From Cylindrobasidium torrendii FP15055 ss-10 (Eukaryota; Basidiomycota; Agaricomycetes; Agaricales; Physalacriaceae), in the NCBI GenBank assembly GCA_000934385.1, contig KN880461.1, positions 1 to 64,000 on the forward strand: a stretch of 64,000 nucleotides of DNA. Reading direction: 5' to 3'. The notes beneath the pieces were generated by a model. It saw only the letters and a program-made list of their open reading frames with translations, was not told where the DNA came from and did no database searches. Positions 32,901-44,684 of this stretch are shown in pieces. The position numbers and the translations under genes are program-made. How positions within the stretch are numbered: position 1 is the first letter of the stretch; each line of letters starts with the position of its first letter.

Positions 32901-35900
32901 TTAGCTTAGTTTCCGAGTCATTGACTCGTCTGCACAAACGAACCTTGAGGAACCCAATGCTTGCGTCCGTCGCATAGTCCCCGGAGTTGCGCACGAGTGA
33001 AATGATTACGATCTTGGCTTCGTCTCCCTGGAATGTATCCAGTGTACCCAGTCGGATCCGCACAGAATCTCAGTATCACCCATTAGGTAGTTCAAGTTCA
33101 AAACACACATGTTTCGCAATCTCGACGTTCTCGAATTTGACATCCGCAAGCTCCTCGGCCTGCCCCTCCCGCTCCAGTGCCTCCTGGTCTCGTTCATCGA
33201 CAGACACTGAGAGTCGCGCATCCCTAAACACTTTGCGGACTCGCACCAGCTGGCCCAGATACGCACAAAGAACCGCAATGTCACCTTTACCGGAGTATGG
33301 CCCCTGCTTGAGGAAATAGATGACAAGGTCCTTGATCATTCCAGCTTCGAAATCATTGTACTTGGACACCGAATCCTTCTCGCCACCCTCGGCATGGGTA
33401 TGCGAGAAGAAGAAGACATTGTGTTGCATGCCCTGGACGGGTGGATAGTGAGTGACTGTCTCGTGGTCGACGAGGTCAGGATATAGGATGAGCCTGTGCA
33501 AAGAGTTGAGCTTGATGGAGTGTTAGTCGGCCTGTTCACTCACCGTGGGTATTGCGATATCTGGGGACGCATGCGACGCTGCACATTGATAATGGACATG
33601 GCGCATCCATTGGAAGCCAGTCGCTCAAGAAGCGACCTGTCGAATTTGAACAGACGTTCTCCGGTTGCACTATCCATCGACAGAGCTGCGCATAGGCTGT
33701 TAACATATCCATACTGGTATATACAGATGACTGACCGTAGTTAGCCAGTGTCGGTCGAAGCTGCTCTGGGTCTCCAATACAAATAAGGTGCTCGACTGCA
33801 CATCGGACGTTAGACACTCCCGCTTAATAGAGTGAAATAGAAACAGACCAGAGGGGACAAGCGCTGCAATGACATGGGACTCTAAGACTTGTCCAGCTTC
33901 CTCGACAACGACGACCTTCGGGCCGACAGTCTAACAGGCAGGTTCGTCTCAGAGGCTACATCTCAATAAATACGCGGGTCACTCACATTGAGCAGGGAAA
34001 TTAACTTCGCCGCGCCCGTCGTTGTACACCCTATGAGATCAACGTTGCTTAGCAGCTTCTGGCGCGCCTGCGCGATACACACATTAATAACACTCTCATC
34101 TTTGAGATATCTCACGAACCTGGTCCCTGATGTCGTTGAGATTATCACAAGACTCCTGGTACTGTCGCCTCAACGTCTTGAACTCCTCAACCTTGTTCGT
34201 ATACGCCTGCTGTCGCACCTCCTCTTCCCATCGCGCCGCCAATCTCTTGCGCTCCTCCTTATTCAATCCCCACGGGTCGAGCCAGTTCAGGAGTTCCCGT
34301 GTGAGCAGTGCGCGCCCCACAGGTGGGAGGGAAGGCATATAGGATGACCTATAACCCAGACTCGTGAAGAGCGCCTCGCGAGGGTCATCCATATCCTTCG
34401 GCGGCACACTCTCCACAAACCAAATATCATACGCGTGTTTCCAGAATTCGTATATCGACCTTGGAGAGCCTTCCTCCGCGTTCGTCTGCTTACTCTTCCT
34501 CGCGTACGAGACTTCCTCCCATTCCCCGTCTTCTCCTTCGGCGTCCGCGATCATTTGTTGTCGAAGATACTCGATCCAGTCAGGCGGGTTAACGAAGCCG
34601 ACCTCAATTTCGGGGTATAGCATGCTCAGGTAGTTCTGTAGCACCCTCCATGTCATGCTCGGAATCTGTATGTCGTCCATGACCCTGGTCATCTCCCCCT
34701 CTAGGTCCTTCAAGCGTCGGTACTCGCGGCGCTGCGAGGTATTCAAAGACGACGTTGCGGTGTCTGTGACCTCGCGCTCGAGTTTGCTCAGGTTGTATTC
34801 GGCTATCCGGTCGTCGCTCGCCCGAGACCCGAGCCGTACGATTTTGGAGGTGATGCCTGCGTCAAGGATGCCAAGGAGCATGTGGTCCAGTGCGTGGTTG
34901 GTGTACGCGATCAGCACTGCGTACGTATATTGAGTTAGTCGAGAAGTCATGGAAATCTATGCCTTGACGTACCGATAGGCTTGATCTTATTAGCAAAAAG
35001 AACACGAAGCAATTCCTTTCCGGTGTAGCTCTGGAAAAATCAGTCATTCGGTCAGTGCCACCCATTCACAAAATCACCTTTCCCGTCCCGGGTGGTCTGC
35101 ACGCATAATTAGTGGAAGAACAACTTCAATACAAAGGACTCTGCTCACCCCTGCGTTAGGCAAATCTGGCGCGTCAATGCATCCACGATCGTATTAGCCT
35201 GTGAATCGTCGAGACTGCTGAGCCGCCGCAATTCCTCCCTAGCCTGTTGAATTGACGTCTGGTTCTTCACGTCCAGCAGTAATCGAGGCGACCCCGTGGG
35301 GAGCAAGGACGAAAGATCGAATGTGAACCCAGGGCGACACGCATAGCGTGGGGGCGGCACTTCCACATCATCCAAGCGCCCCTCCGCTGCAATGTAGTCC
35401 CCAAACGGAATTGACATGGGTTCCGATGACTTCAGTGCCTGGAGGAACGGCCGTATCGATTCAAACATCACGTTGTTGTCGAGCAAAACCGCATAATGTG
35501 ATGCATCCGTCGTGATTCTGCGCTTGTTCAAGGCAAAGAGCTCAACTTCCGGATCGAAAAAGGCAATGCGCAGCTCGATGCGTTCTTCGCTTGTCTTTGC
35601 GGATTCTGCTATGTCCTCGTTCCGCGACGCGATGGTGCCAAGATATACTTCGAACCGGTCTCTCGAGACGATGAGCAAGGCGACGAGGCTCCCACTTGAC
35701 AGCCGCTTGGTGTGCTGCCAGTATTCAACGCGTTGGTGCACATCCTCGTGCCGCGGTGCGCCCGGTGGCGCATCCAGGCTGAGGCCCACCGTGAAGTTCC
35801 GGTACTCTGCTTTGACGGGCGTAAACTGTGCACGCGTGTACACTTGGAAAAAGACAGAGTCTTTTCCTGTGCTGCGGTATGCCCCGCCAAAGTTCTTGAG

Positions 35901-37798
35901 TATAGTTTGGAGCTGTGTTGTACGTTGCTCGCGGCTGTTCTGGTCTGCGAGGTCGAGACTGATAGCGGATATGGCAAGTCGAATCGTGGAGCTGAACTCA
36001 GTGGTTGAGAAGATTTTGTCAAAATAAATTGAACCGTGCTCACGTCAGTTCCTCCCGCAGAAGGCGGTACTGAATATCAAGATGCTTCTCCATCGAACCC
36101 GCGGGGAGATGGTGTGGGCTCCCAGGGACAAAAACAGGAAGATACGGCCCAAGGGTGCACAAGAGTTCGCCCATGGTCGGCGCAATTCGGATATTCGCGA
36201 TATCCGTCGAATCGTTGTCGTGACGGGGCCCACCCTCATGCAGCTCTCCCGGGGGCGAATACGCTACCTCTAGTCGAGACAGGAAGGCTTCATGACGGTG
36301 CCCGGCGTGCGGGTCGTTGGTATTCGGGCGCACGCGCTGCTCTTCTGCACTCCCTGCCTCCCGGAAGACCATGCCCCGGAGACGGTAGATATCCTTGCGC
36401 ATATTGTCCACGACTAGGCCTTGATTGATCTGTGAGCTCACGATGGTGTCACTGAAGGTCCCATCTTCTATGCACGTCACCCAGATTTCGAACAATTCGG
36501 CCACGGTTCGAGCGAAGTCGACGAGCTTGGGGTGGTTCCGGACAGCGTGTTTGAATATTCGGCAAAACCTGCATTTCCCGTCAGGCTCTGCATTTTACAT
36601 TTGCCGCGAAGGGATAAACACGCACTCGTAGAAGACACGATATATCACCTCGAAGACGACGACACCGTCAAGATGGTCCTGGCGGTCCGGCGGCAGGTAG
36701 AGTTTTGCTGAAACATCTTTCCATGACCGAGCCTGAACGAGCGCTGTCAGATTGTCCAAGACGGCGTTGTGCAGTGTGTCAAAGTTTGCGTCGATGAGTG
36801 TGTAGAGCTTGCTGTACACATGAAGTCAGGCTTTAAACCATACTTAATGAAACGGAGAGTACACACTTAATGTTTTGATGAATCGTTGACCTCAGGATGT
36901 GAGGGGAAGAAAAAAACTACGCAATGACAAGCGTCAGCACATCTCATGGAAGTCGTGCAATGCAGGGCGTACTTCAAGAAGCGGGAACAACCCGCGCTGG
37001 AAAGACAACACCTTGTTGCGCTCAGGGCCGGCGACCTTGTGCTGGATGGCAGGCCAATGCAGGATTTCTCCAATGAGGTAGAATGCATAGTTGTTCTCCA
37101 CACCCTATCCAATAAAAGTGTCAGAAGTTTGTGCGGGCGTTAGGGCAGGGCAGGGTGGGAAGTAGAGGTGTCTCACCTGAACAACATAATCCAACAACTC
37201 CTGTGCTTTCTCAATATTCTGCACAAATATTAGCAGGCTCCAACAATGGCCGACAGTGATCGGGACATACCCAGAACCGATTCCGTGCACTGACACTCCC
37301 AAACAGTCGCGCAAAGCTCTCCGCTCCGAGTGCTGAGCGGAACTCCGGCATCCTTGCCAATGTTTTCAGGGTGGAATGCACCTCGGTGGGCTTCATGTCT
37401 TGGTACGAGGAGCGCAGAGAGCCGGTGTTCTGGGCCATACCCTCGGGAGAGAAGAAGTCGTGCTCCTCTCCATCCGAAGTAGACGACCCAGCATCGGCAT
37501 CAGCGTCTTGAAAATGCTCGTGCCGATATTTGCAGTTATAGCTAAAGCGACAAGCGCCAGTCGTCCAGTATGCGTTGCACACGCCGTTTGGGCGGGGCGG
37601 GGTAGATGATTCTGGCGATGGGGTGGAAGGGGAACTTGGAGATTCAGCGGGAGGAGGGGAAGAGGAAGTGCCATGACTAAATCTGCAGCGAGATCCAAAC
37701 TTGCAGGTCTCGCCATTGACAAATGCGCGGCAAGGGATGTGCGATGTACCGCCACGACCGCGGGGCGAGGAGCCGCCGCGTGGGAACATTGAAAACAA
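29922..37798 (-). CDS. ZNFX1/NFX1-type zinc-finger SF1 RNA helicase
   Basis: A gene of about 7.9 kb with many introns, probably near 2,000 residues. Met 37798 starts a Gly/Ser-rich leader and two CCCH fingers with C-x8-C-x5-C-x3-H spacing (CRAFVNGETC...H and CNAYWTTGAC...H). The middle matches the pre-helicase region of ZNFX1-like proteins. The SF1 core follows: GPPGTGK split from SYTGKELL by an intron (35.1 kb), AYTNHALDHMLLGILDAGI, VVVVEEAGQVLESHVIAALV, ICIGDPEQLRPTLANYG, INVQRRMRPQI, LGTLDTFQGDEAKIVIISLV, and NRINVAVSRAKHGMYIFGNA. Cys/His-rich NFX1-type fingers lie at about 31.8-32.5 kb, then a long helical region. The C-terminus has an RZ-type finger (HTGHFYNCPNGHPFVITECG...CPEC) and the end SPWAWGQGA. 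Relatives (C. elegans ZNFX-1, S. pombe Hrr1, mammalian ZNFX1) act in small-RNA silencing or RNA sensing. That role is inferred. Confidence 0.88.
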
Positions 37799-38275
37799 TC
37801 CACTCGGATCGTCAGTGATTCGAATAACAATGGCCTAAGAAGTCTATCTTTCGACCCAGTGGTAGGTGGGGGGAAAGAGAGAGCGATGGTGCAGCCCAGG
37901 GTTATTAGGCGCCGTTTATATATGCAGGAACGGAACCCCAAAATTCGCGGACTGGATGCGGTCTTTGTGTGTCCCAAGTCCCACGATGACGCCGAGTCTC
38001 CCTTTGCAGTAGTGTTATCGGGCACATCTCTCAGACATCTCTATAGTGGAGAAGGCATCGTGGAAAGCCTAAAGGCCGTTGAGTGGCTGGGATATGGACC
38101 CCTGATCTTAGGCGCTGCGGAGTGAATTGGTGCTTGATGCATGATGCGTGATGCCCTTTGTATGCGCTGGAAGTGAGTTCAAAGGCATTTGGCTTTGTCG
38201 AGAAAACGAGCCAGGTGTCTGTCGTCAGCTGTCGTCCCCTAAATGTGAACACTATGGATTCAAAGTGGGATTCAG
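37799..38275. other. Promoter side of the ZNFX1-like gene
   Basis: About 480 bp. A plus-strand ORF at 37859-38125 has no recognisable features and overlaps the presumed promoter; it is not called. Confidence 0.4.
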
Positions 38276-38297
38276 TAGAGTGTATCTGATTCATTTG
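38276..38297 (+). repeat. Left terminal inverted repeat (22 bp)
   Basis: Starts TAGAGTGTATC. It is the exact reverse complement of 39737-39758. Confidence 0.85.
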
Positions 38298-38391
38298 ACT
38301 GAAAATATTTTGATTCAATCAGTTTGTGTCCGTCAAAAAGTGGATCCTTGCGTTTGATTTTGAACAAAAATCGAGTAACATCTCACAGATT

Positions 38392-38447
38392 TAAGCTATT
38401 CGGGAACCCTATTCCTGCGAGGAACCCCAGGGGTTCCCGGGAACCCA
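38392..38447 (-). repeat. GC-rich inner arm, left copy
   Basis: On the minus strand this block reads GGGAACCCCTGGGGTTCC followed by a GGGTTCCCGAATAG end. The right copy at 39321-39370 shares almost all of it in the opposite orientation. The block is itself near-palindromic (GGGAACCCC with GGGGTTCCC) and could form a hairpin in RNA. Confidence 0.75.
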
Positions 38448-38591
38448 CCTATTTAGGATCATTGTATTTGAGGTTCCTGCGAATTGAAATTTCCTCTATG
38501 CAGGGTTGCATCCCGCCTTTGCCGCTGCGCGCCCCGATGCCCGCCAGGGCGGTCACGTGGCTGATCAAGGTACATGTCACAGTAGCAAAAT

Positions 38592-38655
38592 AGAAGAATC
38601 GAACCCGCGACCATCATTAACCAGTCGAGCCAAATTTACAGCTATGCCACGGAGC
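38592..38655 (-). repeat. tRNA-Asn-like Pol III head (SINE-like), left
   Basis: Minus strand: an A box TGGCATAGCTG (38639-38649) and a B box GGTTCGATTC (38596-38605) are separated by exactly 33 bases. The stretch around CGACTGGTTAATGATGGTCG resembles a tRNA-Asn anticodon arm with an inserted base, and no acceptor stem closes. It is a tRNA-derived sequence, not a working tRNA. Transcription would run left through the GC-rich inner arm. Confidence 0.6.
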
Positions 38656-39117
38656 TTGCAACAGCACAGGTAAGATTAATTTGTATCACCAACCAGGCGG
38701 TAAATAAGTTAAACTAAGTTAAACAGAGCTATATACTTCGAGTTATCAAAGTAGCCCTCTAGTAAGTTCTCTTCTCAATACAACTGATAAATACAGACCA
38801 ACAGGGTAGTACTTATAGGCTATAAGCAGTGTACATAGGTCCCTGTAGGTCCTAGGAAAGGTACATACATACTTAGATGCATTTAAATGCCCAGTTGCCT
38901 GTCAGTTGGGTCCAACATAATATATGACTTGAAATATATGTGCTACTAAGTACAACAAGGTTGAACATGGAACCACAGGCTTTAGAGATGTGGGGATGTC
39001 TAAGTCTGCGGGCCGTGTCTGCCGATCACGTCTGCGAGTGTCTGCCAAAGTGTCTGCGAGTTCACCAGTAGATGACACCGTATATATCACTAAGCTGCAC
39101 TGTGCTTAACGCAGTTC

Positions 39118-39171
39118 TGGCTTAGTGGTATCAGTGCTTATATGGAGGGCCCGAGGCCCTTGGTTCGATCC
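39118..39171 (+). repeat. tRNA-like Pol III head (SINE-like), right
   Basis: Plus strand: A box TGGCTTAGTGG (39118-39128), a near-perfect consensus, and B box GGTTCGATCC (39162-39171) are again exactly 33 bases apart. No clean cloverleaf forms. Transcription would run right through the second copy of the GC-rich arm. It is divergent to the left head. Confidence 0.6.
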
Positions 39172-39320
39172 GACCTATAATTTTGTCGGAAGCAATGGTG
39201 CTCTCTTTGGCTGCGAAAAATCGGCAATCATGTGACATGGCGGGATGGCGGGCCCCGGCCCTGAAGCGTCGGCGGGTTCCTGGCGGTCCTTATTCAGGAA
39301 GGGGGCTCCCTATTAAGGAA

Positions 39321-39370
39321 TCCGGGAACCCTTGGGGTTCCTCGGGGGAATCGGGTTCCCGAATAGACTT
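39321..39370 (+). repeat. GC-rich inner arm, right copy
   Basis: Plus-strand block CGGGAACCCTTGGGGTTCC ... GGGTTCCCGAATAG, inverted relative to 38392-38447 with a handful of differences. Confidence 0.75.
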
Positions 39371-39736
39371 AGCCCATCTCACAAAAATGTATTTTACCTG
39401 TGTGAGACTAAATATTTCTGCCCGGGGGGCGGGCTAAGCTACGGGGGAGGTCGTTGGACCCCTCTACCTCGTCGTTTTCCCTGTTCTGCACAGCGGCCCG
39501 GTGACAACCCTCACGCAAGGTGCCCGTGGCCAGTAATGGGCGGCAGATCTGGCGCTGGCACTGGCGCTCTGCAAAGCGTAACTTGAAGCTAATTTCCGCC
39601 CATGGCCGGGTGCAAGTCAATCAAAAGTTTAAAAAATCAAGAACCAGTTTCCACGGTCAAAAATTGGAGCGAAGCCCGACCTCAGAATTAAAATCACAAT
39701 TGTTGTGTCGAGAATGTGTTCCGAGAATAGAAACAA

Positions 39737-39758
39737 CAAATGAATCAGATACACTCTA
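39737..39758 (-). repeat. Right terminal inverted repeat (22 bp)
   Basis: Exact reverse complement of 38276-38297, ending ACACTCTA. Confidence 0.85.
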
Positions 39759-40195
39759 GTGTTGCCAGGAAAGAATTCCGATTCCGAAACGCGGTGTGGG
39801 GAATATTAACGCGGTACCCAAGGCAGAACTGGTTTCCAGTTTATCCTGTGAGTACACGCCAATGCATAGGTAGTACAGTACCTCAGTACTTCAGTACCTG
39901 GTGGATGAAGGACAACGTAAATCGGGAGGCGGGCCGACCCCACGGCAGCAGAGCCGATGCATTGATCGCGGTGGTTTAGCTACCATCACGCGGATTGGCA
40001 GTACTACTACAAAGACTGGGATACATACGACACGAACGCAGGACTATTCACGAACGCAAACGGGAATACACGACGCCCGGACGTCAAAGCTTTCCAGACA
40101 CACGCAGGACGCATCTCAAATACCTCACGTGGGACGCGCTATTGGACACCGCGCCATAACTCAAGCAGACGCGCGTTGAGCCAAGAACAAGATAG
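39759..40195. other. Promoter side of the FHIP-like gene
   Basis: About 440 bp. No gene seen. Confidence 0.4.
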
Positions 40196-43100
40196 ATGGA
40201 CTACTTTTCGAAATTCCTACGCCCTGCGTCCGGCGCGCGCGCTGCACCGAAACGTGCGCCGGATCTGGCGCAAGAGCTGCACCGCGCGTGGACGGTCGTT
40301 AAGGTGCGTTACATTGCTCTCTCTGCCCCATCATCCCTTCTGTGTTTATCTTCCGCGTTCTTCTGTCTGCTGGCGGCAGTGATGAGGATGGAAGGGAACA
40401 TATAGAGCAAGAATGTAATCTAACTTGGTCGATCCTGGGCTTCTCCCACATATCGATACAACCCCCACTCCACGAAATGGCATACGCGAGATAGCGTACT
40501 GACAAGTTTGGTAGGACACACTGGAGCAGCCAGACGAGGCGCAGCTGCGGCGGGGAATACAAAGCACGGTTGTACCCGCGCAACTGCGTGCGATGGTGGA
40601 CACGCTTGTATCAGAGTCGACGAGAATCGAGGAGGGGTGCGTATTTTTCATTGCTTCTCCACTTCCCTGCAGCGGTTCTCTCCCAACTGTATTGTTGTTT
40701 TATATATCCGTTCCATGCACATTCTATCCCTCGCATTGCTTGTGTACTGACAGTAGAGGAACAGAATGACAGGCGCATGCATGGAATACCTGCTCAAAAA
40801 CGGTACTGTTTTTCCCCTCTCCTCAATGCCCTTATTAATCCTACATCCTCAAAGATGTCCTAGGAACCCTCGTACGCCTCTCCGAAGCCGACCTCCCCGC
40901 CGGAATCCAAGCCGAAGTTCTGCGCACGATCCAGAACATGGTCGTGCTCCTCGACGAACAGTTCCTCGTACATAGCGTCGTGCACCGTGCCGTGCTCCGC
41001 CTCCTGAGGAATTGTGCGGGAGATGATCTTCAAGACCAGATGGCTTATATTGGCAGTGGTGGTGGGAGGGCAAGGGTAGGGGCGGCGATGGGGGCGGTGA
41101 GTGAGCCAAGCGAATATGAGGAGGATTGTACGTGGAGTTTTTTCCTGATGTTGAGGTTTATATCCCTTCGTGCTGTCTCTGCTTCATCATTCCTCCATAT
41201 GACTTCTTGCTCATTCCTTTGAAACTTGGGGCTAACAACATACTCCAGTGGTGAACCTACTTTGCATCCTATGTTCGCGCATCCGGACGTACCGGGAACT
41301 TCTTATGATTTTCTTCCACGACAAGCACTGGGGCGGATCTGGACGGCTTTTTGCTGTCGAGGAAGAAGACGAAGGAGACGAGGATGCAGACGAGGAGAAA
41401 GAGTATATGGAGAAGCTCGGGCATAAGCGCGGTACGTCCCCCCCTTCTCCGGCATACCTCAAGGGAACGGACAACTAAAGAAAAAGACAGACGAATCGTC
41501 GAGCATTGCATCATCAGGCAAACCAGAGTACGAGTTCCTGTTGTTTAATTACCTCCTGCGCTTTGTGCACCGTGAGGGACAGATCGGCGACTTCGCGAGA
41601 GCGGGGCTGTTGTTCCTCATTGATGTCGCCATGTCTGCGACTAAAGAACGGGAAGCAGACACGCAGAACGAGGGGAAAGATCATAGGGCAGACCCAGTAT
41701 CCGAAGCAGCTACAGCCTTGGCCGAATACATCCTCGATGGCGACTTTAGCCAGGTTCTCGGTGCTGGACTGGGCGCAGTGTATTCACTTCTCCCGGGAAA
41801 GCTGTATTTTCCGCGCGTAATGATGTCGGAGAGAGAGGAAGAAGAGGATGAGCCCTTGGTGGAAGGTATCGTGACACTCCTCATTCATCTACTTTAGGAA
41901 ATGATGACTCATCAAAAGATGTAGGAGACTACGCGCCTGGAGAAGGTCCGGAGTGGGGGTACGGTGCACCAGGAGACAAGAGAGCAGAGGATGTGGAAGA
42001 CGCGACAAGTCCGGACGTGCGAGCTCGCCTCGACCATTTCCTCAAAATGCTTGAGTTCTTGGAGGACGTTGTGCGGCGGAATGCTGTCGGCGACTCCGGC
42101 ACGGGAGAGCGTGCGACAGCGACGCAGCAGGGTGGAGGAGCACAGGAAAGGACGCAGGGCGAGGGCGTGCAGGGACAGCTCGTGCGCGCCATCCTCGGCG
42201 CCGTCCGCACCTCTTTCCTTGAAAATGTGCTTTACCCGACAATTTTGGAGTGCAGTGATGCGGACGGGAGCGCAGTGGCGGTGATGGCGTATCTGGATGG
42301 CATGGTTCGCACGGTGGGGCATGGTCAGCTTGGGCGTGTTCTTCTTGACTTTTTGATGAGCGAGCAAGATGAAGACGACGGCGAGAGGGAAAAGGAAAGG
42401 CAACTGAAAGAACAAAAGGAAAGAGCAGAAAGAGAGAAGATGAGCAAGCGCGAGAGGAGGAAGAGCTCGGCTATGACATTATTGGAGATGGAGGCCCCCG
42501 CCACAGGCAGGCAGACAGATTATTTCACCAGCCTGGGCAGGTTTACGCTGCAGGATTTGGTGTTGACAAACTTGAAGAGTGGAAAGCAGGATGCGGTGGG
42601 ACAAGCGCTGCAGCTTATGCATACCTTGCTCGAAGTGCATCCAGCAATGTGTGTGGACAAGATGCTGAGTGTCGAGCGTATCCCGGCGAGTGTGGAGTTG
42701 GACCTTGGTATCCCTGTTCTAGGTCTGTTCAACTCTACTCCATCCAAAGCCTGAATCTGACCTTTCACAGGCCTGGTTGGAGGCGTCTCATCAGATTCAG
42801 ATGAAGAGGACGACGACGATTACCTGTTTGGGGGAGAGTCACGCCCGAAGAAGCATGTACCAAGGATGGGGCTCCCACAAACAACGTACGCGACACATGA
42901 ACGCGAGATGGGACTGTATCTTGCACTGGTGAGCCGTGTGGACCCAGCGCATGGGCCCGGGGATGCGTTTAGTACAGGGTACGAACATTACCTCCGGGAT
43001 GCGCTCACACGTATGTCAGAGGCTATGGCTGCTGGCGGTGCGTCCCACATTCCTTTTCACTTCCAGCATTTCTTGGCGCTCATACCATGGCGTATTGCAG

Positions 43101-44420
43101 ACGAAGAAGAAGAAGCCACCCCACCACATAAGCTCAACACCGCCGACCCCGTCCTGAAAACGCTCTTGGCGGCGCTCGGGCGCTTCTTCGCAAACGAGCC
43201 GCGGACCAATGTTGCGCTGACGGGTGTACTGGCGGCGCTGGCGGCGCATCCAAGGCGGTCTCTGGCAGGATGGCTCACGTTCGATTCTGACTCTGCTTCT
43301 TCCTCTGAGCCCCCTCTTCCTTCTGTTGCCTCCCTCCCTTCTGCGGGGCTATTTGGACAACCCCAATATTCCTCGGCCGGCGGAGAAGGCTACGATACAG
43401 ACACTTCTGCAGACTTCCCGACAGCCGACGCTCTTGCACGCGAGACAGTGTATCTTCCTGCGGCTAGCATTGGGGATAAGGCGACGCGGCCGGCAGTGCA
43501 CACCCTCCTGCACGCGCTTGTGTCGCAGCTTGAGCGCTATAGGGAGCTTGTGCCCGGATTTGATGGGTACTTGAGGGAGAGAAGACAAGGCCTTTTGTTC
43601 GCGGAGAATCTGAGCGATGCGATTGGGGGCGAAGGTGCGTTGATTGTCTCTTTGATACTACTTCTTTGTCTGAGCTCCGGGGCTCTGCTCCAATTCTTTC
43701 TTTTCCTGTTCTATTCTCTTGAAGTGCTGATGGGAGTTTGTAGGACTCCCGAGCACCGGAGGTGGCTTTGACGGGATAGGGATTCTGCGGGACCTCAAGG
43801 ACGTCGTTGCTGAAACCTTCACGCCCTCGTCGTCCTCCCCTTCCCCTTCCAAGAACAGTGGCGGCGGTCTCGTGGGTCTTTTCACCCCAAAGAGAAGAAA
43901 AACCAAGGGCAGCGCGGATCTCGGACGCAGTGTCAGTGGCAGCCTGGGAAGTGGAGGAGGAAGGGCGAGCCCTTCCTCGACACGCGGAATCAAAGCATCC
44001 AGCAGACCTGGAAGCATCTCGTCGTCTACAGCAGGGGAAGTATACGCAAGCCCATTCGTGCCACATTATAGGAAAACAAAGGGAGTGCGAGTCGAGCCGC
44101 TCGTCGTGGAACAAGAGAAGGCGCCGGTGTTTTCAACTGGCGCCGAGCTAGGTGGATTTGAGGACCCAGAGGATGCGTTTGGCGAGAAAGCTGCGAAGGA
44201 ACATAGGCATGTGAAAAGCGGGAGTGTGGGGAGCTGGGGGGATGGCGTCAGCTGGGATAGCGCCAGTGGTAAGAAGAAGGGAGAGGGAGAGGGAGAAATG
44301 GATGTGTCGCTCTCACATGTGTTGGATAATGTCGTCATTTTGGAGGAAGGCATCAAAGAGCTCGTCGCCATTATACATGCGCGGAGGAGTTTGGGTGTTG
44401 ACGCAGTTAGGTATTTGTAG
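40196..44420 (+). CDS. FHIP/RAI16-like protein (FTS-Hook-interacting protein family)
   Basis: Animal FHIPs link Hook adaptors and FTS to dynein cargo, and the fungal FTS-Hook-FHIP complex moves early endosomes. Met 40196 starts MDYFSKFLRPASGARAAP, then LAQELHRAWTVVK, TLEQPDEAQLRRGIQ, QLRAMVDTLVSESTRIEEG, TGACMEYLLKN joined to DVLGTLVRLSEADLPAGIQA, VVLLDEQFLVHSVVHRAVLR, LVNLLCILCSRIRTYRELLM, FHDKHWGG, EYEFLLFNYLLRFVHREGQI, and AEYILDGDFSQVLGAGLGA. The DYF...L N-terminus and the helical RAI16 core are family hallmarks. A long charged insert (REKERQLKEQKERAEREKMS) and a Ser-rich, basic stretch follow, and the protein ends IIHARRSLGVDAVRYL at 44420. About eight introns; size is near 1,050 residues, similar to fungal homologues. 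Confidence 0.82.
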
Positions 44421-44613
44421 AACTGTCCTCTGTGTGCATGTAGGATCGCCTTCTTTGTGTGTAGGAACGGAAGAAGTAGACTGCTCTTTGTTAAGTGGGC
44501 TTGTGAAATCTTCATTGATCCCTGGCCACTGGTACTCTGATACGGGGCTCCGGGTCCGAGACTCCGAGTACCTGCAGCGCGATAAGTGATTGGCGAGGGA
44601 GGTAGAGCAAAAA

Positions 44614-44684
44614 TGCATCAGCCGGGAGTCGAACCCGAGGCGCGGGCATGGGAAGCCCGCATGTTACCGTTACACCACTGATGC
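44614..44684 (-). tRNA. tRNA-Gly(CCC)
   Basis: On the minus strand: acceptor GCATCAG paired with CTGATGC, D arm TGGTGTAACGGTAACA, anticodon stem CGGGC/GCCCG with loop TTCCCAT (anticodon CCC), T arm with GGTTCGACTCC, discriminator A. A run of five T follows at once, a Pol III terminator. All stems pair, so it should be functional. A shift by one base pair in the anticodon stem would not change the CCC reading. Confidence 0.88.

Larger units (their letters stand above)
38276..39758. mobile_element. 1.48-kb TA-flanked inverted-repeat (MITE/foldback-like) element
   Basis: The two ends are perfect 22-bp inverted repeats, each beginning with TA on the outside, as left by Tc1/mariner-type insertion at TA. 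Inside there is no transposase ORF. The arms contain a second, imperfect pair of inverted GC-rich blocks (38392-38447 and 39321-39370) and two divergent tRNA-like Pol III promoter heads. It is best read as a non-autonomous DNA element, possibly composite, lying in the gap between the ZNFX1-like and FHIP-like genes. Mobility and family are inferred from end structure. Confidence 0.6.

Noticed and set aside
37859..38125. 88-codon plus-strand ORF upstream of the ZNFX1-like gene
   Set aside because: It overlaps the presumed promoter and start of the divergent gene, has no recognisable motif and no second exon.
38592..38655. Calling 38.6 kb a functional tRNA-Asn
   Set aside because: A and B boxes are present but the acceptor and anticodon stems do not close and the loop has an extra base; it is a tRNA-derived repeat.
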